DNA from: Eumeta japonica
Taxonomy: Eukaryota > Arthropoda > Insecta > Lepidoptera > Psychidae
Reading direction: 5' to 3'
Length of the DNA: 64,000 nt
Assembly: GCA_005406025.1 (NCBI GenBank)
Contig: BGZK01000084.1
Location: forward strand, 248,001 to 312,000
Of the stretch, positions 57,201 through 64,000 are shown one piece after another. The translations under genes were made by a program, and so were the position numbers. The notes under the pieces were generated by a model. That model made no database searches and was not told where the DNA came from. It saw only the letters and a list, made by a program, of their open reading frames with translations. How positions within the stretch are numbered: position 1 is the first letter of the stretch; every line of letters starts with the position of its first letter.

Positions 57201-60200
57201 TTTATTCTATGATGTGAAACAGTGTTATTCATAAAAATAAAATAGAATAAAACATGTCTAGAAATGTCACTAATGTATACTTTTCAGACATTTTGTGTTA
57301 TCTCTCAAAAACGCACCAATTGAGTTAGGTTACCCATACTGTGTTATATTTACAGAGATTTCGACAAAATCACTGAATTTTTTTTATCGAAAATAGTTCT
57401 GTAGTTTCTTAGTTATATAGTAAAGTAGTTGACATTACCGCTAGTTACTTATGTTCTACCATTTTCTGGTGTATTGGGAAAAATCCAAAAACTTAAAGAT
57501 CTTAAAACTGATAGAACGATGACAAATCAGAATATATTAGCAAGAATCGCCATAATCATATTGAAATACATATATTCAAAATCATGAGGTCAGTATTTTA
57601 TATAAATCAAATACTGATCTAGATCCCATGGTAAAAGAGAGAAATTCATTATATATTCAAGGGAGTAGAGCCACGAGTAAAAACTAGTAAACACTGTGGT
57701 GACCTACAACGTACGTGCGAAACATCAAAGACAGTGCTGAAAAGAACTACGGCACGTCCGTGGAAATTGCGAAGAACATGACCGACAGCTGCATTGCACA
57801 CGTCATCGCCTCGCCACAGCATTCCTGGCACGCCGCTCCGATGTCATAGAGCCACCGCTCGCCACGGCATCCGACGGCCGTCTAACGAAGCTAAGCGACG
57901 GCGGGAATACTTAAACTATGACGCGCATATGCATTTTGCGATGCGCCCAGCGTTGGCCGCCGGCGTGGAATAATCGAAAACAATCAAAACAATTGAAAAA
58001 CAATTAGTATATTAACGATCGTTTCTATTGGTTAAAATTCTGGATTTTTGATTGGCCGATTTTGTGAATCCAGTGTTCACGGAATAATATATAAGAGTAA
58101 ACCTATTGACAATATTACACGCAATTCATAGTTACTAGCTGTTTCACTGAAAGCAACCCAGTGTCCTTTTCCGCCATAAGCACTAAATGTTATTCTAATG
58201 TATGCCTTATATTCATTAGATATTAAATTTGAATTGAATTAGTGAGTTTGTGTGATTCAAAGAAACACAAACAAAGAAAAATAAATACATATTTTTGCCT
58301 TTGATTACTTATTCTATGGCTCCCCCTTGTTATTATGATCTTTTTTTTTTCTAAAATCTTAATATAGACACATTAAGCATGTGATTTTATTTATACATTA
58401 TACTTTCTACTTCATACAGTTCATATTTTTCAATCAAAATCTTAGTTAAGAAAAACTAATATAGATGTCATAAATACTGATAGTATGTAGACAAATCTAT
58501 GTAAAACAGTAATGTTTTTCTCTAGAATAAGTGTGTTATGTTATATATATCAACAGGCTATTAATTAGTATATCACTATATGACAACTTATGAGAGATTA
58601 CTAATTTGGTATTAGTTAATTTTAGTTTTTAAAAATAGGAAACTCAATATTTATTGTTATTATTACTAATGTAAAAAAGAAATATTTTTAGACAAATTAA
58701 TAATAATCACTTCTTTATAATTTTTAACTATTGAAAAATATGTTAATTTCTATAGTAGCCCTGAACTACTAAGCTCTCGCCAGCTGGGGTGCACTTATGA
58801 TTTGTTGTTTATGGCATATTATAATTATATGGCCGAATATATTTTTGTACTGCATCATTAATGACATTTCACTGAATCCTTAATAGACTTGACAATAATG
58901 ATGAGCAGAAAAACAATGATTTAGGTTGCTTGTAAGTCTAAGAGCCTTGAGTAATATGGAGAAATACTATTTAGTTTAAAAAGGGATATTTTTAAACGAT
59001 ATATACAACTTGTTTAATATTTTATCATATAATGATTTGGTGCCTAAGCCGTTTACTAATGCTATTTTTTGTTAATGATCTTTATAATTTTTGTTAGACA
59101 TTATTTTAGATAACTTTGTGGATTTCTGCACCATGTTTTCTTCAATAGTGAAATCCTGAAGAAGAACGACACACCGTAAAGCCATATAATCGACTACCAC
59201 TAGATTACTTGACCACTATAGGAGAAAAAGCTCACAGAAACAAAATACCTAATTATTAGGGCAATGAACTACCTATCTAATTGGCAATTACCCGCCTGTA
59301 GATACCTTTTAGTGTGTGTACACACTCTAAAAAAACATTAAATTAGAGAGAAACTCACTTCCAACATGAAGCTGCGAAGTAGAATAAATAGGAAACATGT
59401 TTAATATCTAATACCTGTAAAGACTACAAAATATTCAAGGCCTAGAAATAATCAGACATAGTGTCTATTCAGCCATTGTTTATTGCATTATTTATGTCAT
59501 TTTAATCTAATATAAAGGAAAAGCCTACTAAAACGGAGCCCTGGTAATAATAGTAAGATCCTAAAATGGAGATGTCAACTTCTTATTCGTTCTCCTTCTA
59601 TCACAGAAAGTATTTATTAGAGCAAGAAATATTTAATTCAGTGACTGTTTAACTAAAGTCATAAATATTCATATAGAAAATAGTACAGAAAGAAGGTATA
59701 AAAAAATTTCGCAAACATGTTTTCCTCTTTAAAAGGATGCAACCATTTCCATAAAAGAACACATTGACATCAATGTATTTGTAGAAGTAAATAAATAAAT
59801 AACTACAGTCATTTCTAATACTTATTTCAATATAAATGCATGTAAAAAGAATAATTTGCACTTGTGTGTAAATTGGTAGTGCTCAGATTTTGACATAATT
59901 TTTTAGATATAAAATTTTTATCACTTTTGTCATTTACTGTGTTTAAATGCAATCAATTATTATTTTAACATGATAAACATCGGTGGCAGGCCACATATCA
60001 GTGGAAGGTCGACAAAAGTTCAAAGACAGGAGGAAAATCAAGTTATCTGAAGATAAAACATGTGTTATGGAATATTTATACTTATCTTTATAATAAGTAT
60101 AAATATTTTTAAGTATTGTAACTGCTAGATGATTTAAATTTTATCTTTTAAAAACGAGCTACGTTTGGGTTTGGAGAATTAAATTTAATTTTCTCTAATA

Positions 60201-60876
60201 TGGATCACAATTCAACTATAATTTAAAAAAAATGAATTACTAATAATCTCTACTTCAATATGATATATGATGATAATTACATCTCAGTATTATTATATTA
60301 CACATATAATATAGTGACTAATACACGACGTAAATATGTGAAGAAAACGTCTTTTGTTTTTAATGAAAATAAATCTTAGGATTCACTAGATATTGATGTT
60401 GCTTTCATCAGTTGATATCTTTTATGAAAAACTGTTTAATTATATCCATAATATAAATAAGGACCGATCCATGGTGGAAAGGTCACAGGGTCATAACCAA
60501 AATCTCTTGTTTATATAAGCAAAAGATTATGTAAATACCAATTCTGTATTTTTTAAATATTAATTATACTGACATTAACTTGTAAAAACGATTTCTTTTA
60601 GTTTAAGTTTGAAATCATAAACTTTTTATGTTTAAAAGAGATATAAAATAAAAATAATACCTGTTGCTGTATACTAGATCTTCGGCTAGTACTTCTGATC
60701 CCAGAATCTTTACGGCTGTTCACTGATGGACACAGACTAATGGCGTCTTCGTGAGCCCGTACCGCCCCTGCTGAACTTGCTGATGGTTGTAATGGCAATA
60801 CTAATCGACGGTCTTTAGGTCTTAACAATTCACCTTGAGTGGCTAAAGTAGAACTGCGTGCGCGGCATACTGGTAC
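52371..60876 (-). CDS. Ac13E: Adenylyl cyclase type 9-like (Ac13E), 3' half of gene
   Basis: Two phase-0 exons encode the last 683 residues of a membrane adenylyl cyclase, which makes cAMP from ATP at the plasma membrane. VWFLNREFEISYRL, the NQADWLLHNIIP linker and IIFASIVNFNEMY match the ADCY9/Ac13E class from memory better than the rutabaga or Ac78C classes. The gene reads leftward, so the start, M1-M6 and the C1a domain with its metal-binding aspartates must lie above 64000; I found no further exon in 60877-64000. It faces the CG8916-like gene tail to tail, 15 kb apart. Possible poly(A) signals on the minus strand are near 51806 and 51587. Confidence 0.92.
54405..56575 (-). mobile_element. 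RTE-like LINE, degenerate, split by a SINE
   Basis: On the minus strand, broken frames give reverse-transcriptase landmarks in order: WLDLLSVKANHRVQ (about 56340), NYRPISLSVVGK (about 56020), FVDLEKAYDRV (about 55800), YLLYADD (about 55520), then LYGSESWVW and SRINAVEM (about 55150). The C-terminal part lies on the far side of the SINE: SRLTKQIYRASVCDGKVGKG near 54670, and SAYPSGK followed by an ATT-rich tail near 54430. No endonuclease domain is visible, so the copy is 5' truncated as well as full of stops and frameshifts. The exact family is uncertain. Confidence 0.82.
54683..54948 (+). mobile_element. tRNA-derived SINE inserted in the LINE
   Basis: An RNA polymerase III promoter is visible: A box TGGCGCAGTAGT at 54694-54705 and a perfect B box GGTTCGATTCC at 54737-54747. 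The body has GTCTGGGTCTTTCTATG, an AT microsatellite, and ends with CCTCCTCGCTTAATTTGGGC and an ATT-rich tail, the layout of lepidopteran tRNA-derived SINEs. It lies opposite in orientation to the host LINE and interrupts its coding sequence. A short ATTC direct repeat flanks it. It is not a functional tRNA gene. Confidence 0.85.
57011..57110. repeat. Exact 50-bp tandem duplication with palindrome
   Basis: 57011-57060 and 57061-57110 differ only at the last base. Each unit contains a perfect palindrome around ACTTATATAAGT extending to AATTTTTAC/GTAAAAATT. Confidence 0.92.
57690..58320 (+). mobile_element. Possible solo LTR or promoter-like region
   Basis: A GC-rich block (57690-57970) is followed by inverted CCAAT-like ATTGG boxes, a TATA-like ATATATAAGAG near 58088 and AATAAA near 58280, the promoter-plus-poly(A) layout of a retrotransposon LTR. 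No partner LTR or gag/pol frame is visible, and the ends are not defined. Confidence 0.3.
60071..60107. other. Perfect 15-bp AT hairpin
   Basis: AATATTTATACTTAT pairs exactly with ATAAGTATAAATATT across a 7-nt loop, in the cyclase intron. Confidence 0.7.
60661..60876 (-). CDS. Ac13E: Ac13E-like exon: C1b linker
   Basis: This exon of 72 codons lies between acceptor ATTTTACAG and donor GTATTA on the minus strand. It starts VPVCRARSSTLATQGELL and ends SGIRSTSRRSSIQQQ. The region is polar, Ser/Arg-rich and without a fold I recognise, as expected for the variable C1b segment between C1a and M7. RRSS is a possible kinase site. The call rests on the splice sites, the open frame and position; sequence conservation is weak. 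Confidence 0.75.
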
Positions 60877-63800
60877 CTGTAAAATATATGGACACCAAAA
60901 AAAAATTTATATATACCACTCACAATGCTGTATATTATTGCAAAATTCATGAAGGCATATTATTATTATTCATAAAAATTAAAATATAATCACCTTGATA
61001 TATTGATTGCACTTTAAATACATAACATTAACAACAGCTTACACATAAGACAGCAACTTATTAATATAGACTCCCTTTTGTGAAAATAGAAAGCAATTTC
61101 TGTTGGTTAATGGAGGTGTTTTAACTGTGAATATTTTCAATTTAAATGATAGAAGAAATCCAAAAATACAATTAGAACCTCTTCCACTATCTCCTTTTAA
61201 ACTGGCTTAACAAAAAGTCACTTTTAAAATAAAATTAGCATTCCATGTCCTGTTTTTAATGTTGGTAGGATTAAAAACCATAAAAATGGAGATGATGGAA
61301 AAGTATAGTGATTCGATACGATTACAAAATTACATACTTTGTTTACATGCTTCATTAAATAGAAGTTATATGGCAGGGGATATTAAACCGTGTCTGAATA
61401 TCTTAATGAAAAAAAACCCATGGAATTGAACTGCTCGCTATCAGGTTGCTTCATGATATTTCTAAGTGTTGTACTAAATTATTAATTACCCAATATTTTG
61501 CATCAATGAATAAAAAGAGCAAACCTTGAATTTCTTGCCCACTCTTTTCAAGATGAATCAGTATTTGGAAGGGGTAGTAATGTTAATGTCAAAAACCATA
61601 GTTTATAACACATTTCAAGTGTAATTTTTATTACTTATGAAATAAAGCTATTTTTGATTTGATTCGTACGTATTATGAGACATACAACTCGTGCTATCTT
61701 TGTAAGCTTGTACGATTGGTAAAGACTAAAACGACAACGTTAGGTCAAATAATACGGAAGCTGTTGTAATGGCGATCATCTCTTTCATACTTATATAATC
61801 ACTACTCGATAACATCAGTCATTTCTTTCACTCTTTGTTTGTCACCTGTCGAAGAAATACATACCCTATGTTGATGCTTTCAACAAATACTAATACACAG
61901 TTACATATGTGTTTATGAACGTAATACATTCATTTCTGCGGGCACTCACATGGATGTAAATACTGCCGGTTTTCCATGAATTTTAAAATTAAATATAAAA
62001 ATAGGTAAATGATTAAATAAATAAAAATTCTTTGAAATAATATACAAAATTCAAATTTCTTGAACATTTATTTAAATGTTAATTGTGAATTTATTTCTAT
62101 TATAGAATCAAAATGCCCAACTAAAAATTCTTGGGTAAAAATAAAGTATCTGATGGAAAGGACAGTGGGCTAATGGAGGGGAAACGGGGTATTGGAGGAA
62201 AAGTACGGTGATAGAGAGGCAATGGGTCACCACAACTCTCACTAACTGAATGAAACGCAACAGCGGAAGCTGTTACTACATGTCTGTCATTTGTGAGAGT
62301 GTGATATTGCACCAGTTGAGTCAACCCATTTTCATTCTGTAGCTAAGTTGACTACAGCATGGCTCTAGCACAATAAATTAAAAATACAGATGCCTAATCC
62401 AACTGAGAAATAAATTATTCATCATGAAAGAATTTGATTCCTAAATAATCCCTCCTAATGCTAACATTTCATAGGCTTAAAAACACTCTAATATTATATA
62501 TAAAAATAATTATATAAATTTACATTGCTAAAATATAGTTGCATACTATGAGGTAAGATATATTTTTACTAATATATAATGTTTACAATGATCTAGCTTT
62601 CCGCTCACGGCTTTGCACGCTTGGGATTTGTTCTGTCACAAAATATTTTATAGCATTTAACCTCCTCCTTCACCCCATAAGTCCAATTCTTCTCCATCCT
62701 TTGTATAGTTTTACAATAAGTCGAGCGCGCGTTGTGATCAGAAGATCGAGTATAAACTTAAACATTGTTATTGGTTCGTACTGTGATATCTCTATTGACC
62801 TTCAACACTGGCTATTATTAGCATATAGTTTACAAAAATTTATACCGATTTAGATCTTTAAATAGGGATAACTTTTTTTCAAACATCTATTTAAGATCAT
62901 ATAAAGTCTATATTTTGTTCTATACCAAACTTTAATCTGTGAAGACTGCATTCAGCAACTTCAGAGATGTACACGAAAACACAGATAGACAGAGGTACAG
63001 ACAAAAAATTATTGTTATAATTACATATAATGTAAAAAATTATTGTTGTTCTCTTATATCACCTTTCCTTATGGTCTCCTCACCATTTTCCATATACCAT
63101 CAATGTACAAACACATGGCATTACACTGCTTTATTACATTTATAAATATAAGTGTATCAAAGTGTATGTGTGCGTAAGCAAATTCAGTTTTACTTAGACA
63201 CACATACTTTATCTAGGAAGCAAAGGAATGGACAAAATAAACATAGCGATTTTAATTTCCCATACAGCATTTCATCTCCTATTTTAAACCTCTTACGACT
63301 TAATTAAAAAGAAACAATGTACATGTTTTTATTCTTTATTTCTATAAGTAACTAGAATGTTAAATTTAACATATGTAGCTTCAACGGTTACGATTTTCCA
63401 TACTAAAATATTTCCGCATTTTCAGCCCCTTAGGGGTTAAATTTCTAGAAATCTTTTTTTTAGTGCTCGCATAAGATATAACAGGAATCTATCTGCAAAA
63501 TTACAAGTCTCTAGACCCCATAGTTTGAGTCTGTACTTTGATACATCAGTGAGTTAGTTTACTGTTTTACATACATATTATAAAAAAACAGACTAAAAAT
63601 TACATGCATAGTGGCCATCTTGTTATGTTGTATTCTAGAAATATTACAGTACTATTGATGCACAAAAAACGTACATTTAATCAGTTTTGTTCATCTCATA
63701 TTATCTCGACATAAAAACGAGACAATTGATATGATTCATGCAAATACCTCAACATATCAATCAAAAAAACCTTATCAGTAGATACATTTATATACACATT

Positions 63801-64000
63801 TAAAAAAAACTGTAGTTACAGTGATTGAAGTAGTGATCAGATATTTCTACTTTTCACATATATTATATGTATAGATTAGACATATATTTTAGAGAACATA
63901 TTTTCATATTTTAATGCTAATGATGTCATAATTGATATGAAAAAGAAATAATTTCTTATCAAATAAATGAAATTCTTAACCTGAGAAACTTATCAAGCTG
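60877..64000. other. Upstream intron of the cyclase gene, no exon seen
   Basis: AT-rich, with the LINE-end repeat at 61383-61666. No stretch resembles the C1a domain or M1-M6 on the minus strand, so this is taken as intron. Confidence 0.6.
61383..61666 (+). repeat. Dispersed repeat, probable LINE 3' end, copy 2
   Basis: Collinear with 10978-11225 and better preserved at its 3' end (GAAATAAAGCTATTTTTGAT). No reverse-transcriptase coding sequence is attached, consistent with a 5'-truncated copy. Confidence 0.6.

Larger units (their letters stand above)
54207..60660 (-). other. Ac13E-like intron, 6.45 kb
   Basis: This is non-coding for the cyclase. It holds the LINE with its nested SINE (54405-56575), an exact 50-bp tandem duplication (57011-57110), an LTR-like or promoter-like region (about 57690-58320) and a 15-bp AT hairpin (60071-60107). 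I see no gene in 58320-60060, which is plain AT-rich DNA. Confidence 0.8.

Noticed and set aside
62121..62324. 67-codon minus-strand frame as upstream cyclase exon
   Set aside because: No similarity to C1a or membrane segments and no good splice borders in frame.
1..64000. CRISPR arrays, prokaryotic operons, rRNA genes or TTAGG telomere repeats
   Set aside because: None seen; the repeats present are transposons, MITEs and minisatellites, and the genes have introns.

Overview
The window looks like nuclear DNA of an insect, most likely a moth or butterfly (Lepidoptera). It is AT-rich, the coding exons are separated by long introns with GT/AG borders, and it carries several mariner-type transposons, a tRNA-derived SINE nested in an RTE-like LINE, several families of short inverted-repeat elements (MITEs) and a satellite of about 118 bp. 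Nothing in it is prokaryotic: there are no operons, CRISPR arrays or rRNA genes.

Two host genes can be supported, and they converge. On the + strand, ten exons between 13667 and 37111 encode a Cys-loop ligand-gated ion channel subunit. It best matches the insect GABA-receptor-like subunit known in Drosophila as CG8916. The exons cover the extracellular domain, the Cys-loop, M1-M4 and the stop codon. The start codon and signal peptide were not found and lie upstream of 13667, in this window or before it. On the - strand, two exons (60661-60876 and 52371-54206) encode the second half of a type-9-like membrane adenylyl cyclase (Drosophila Ac13E, vertebrate ADCY9): the C1b linker, M7-M12, the whole C2 catalytic domain and the stop codon. 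The first half (M1-M6 and C1a) should lie beyond 64000.

Layout: 1-13666 is non-coding upstream DNA with repeats, a GC-rich G-quadruplex-prone patch near 9.7 kb, several hairpins and MITEs. 13667-37111 is the channel gene; its introns hold two related mariners (15444-16706 and 31561-32812), a second mariner lineage (21700-22952, reverse), inverted-repeat elements, minisatellites, a second GC-rich patch near 31.1 kb and a small DNA element (about 35370-36228) that carries a SAP-like coding exon. 37112-52370 is the gene-free interval between the two 3' ends, with a three-unit satellite, MITEs and a mariner fragment. 52371-64000 is the cyclase gene; its large intron (54207-60660) holds a LINE interrupted by a SINE, a 50-bp tandem duplication and an LTR-like region.

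The two genes are not known to work together. The channel would act at the neuronal plasma membrane as a transmitter-gated channel, and the cyclase would make cAMP in response to G proteins. Points worth checking: the channel has Ser-Asp-Arg instead of the anion-channel Pro-Ala-Arg motif before M2; the cyclase keeps the Leu and Ser that mammalian AC9 has lost at the forskolin site and lacks a C2b tail; and the SAP-domain element does not match a transposon family I recognise.
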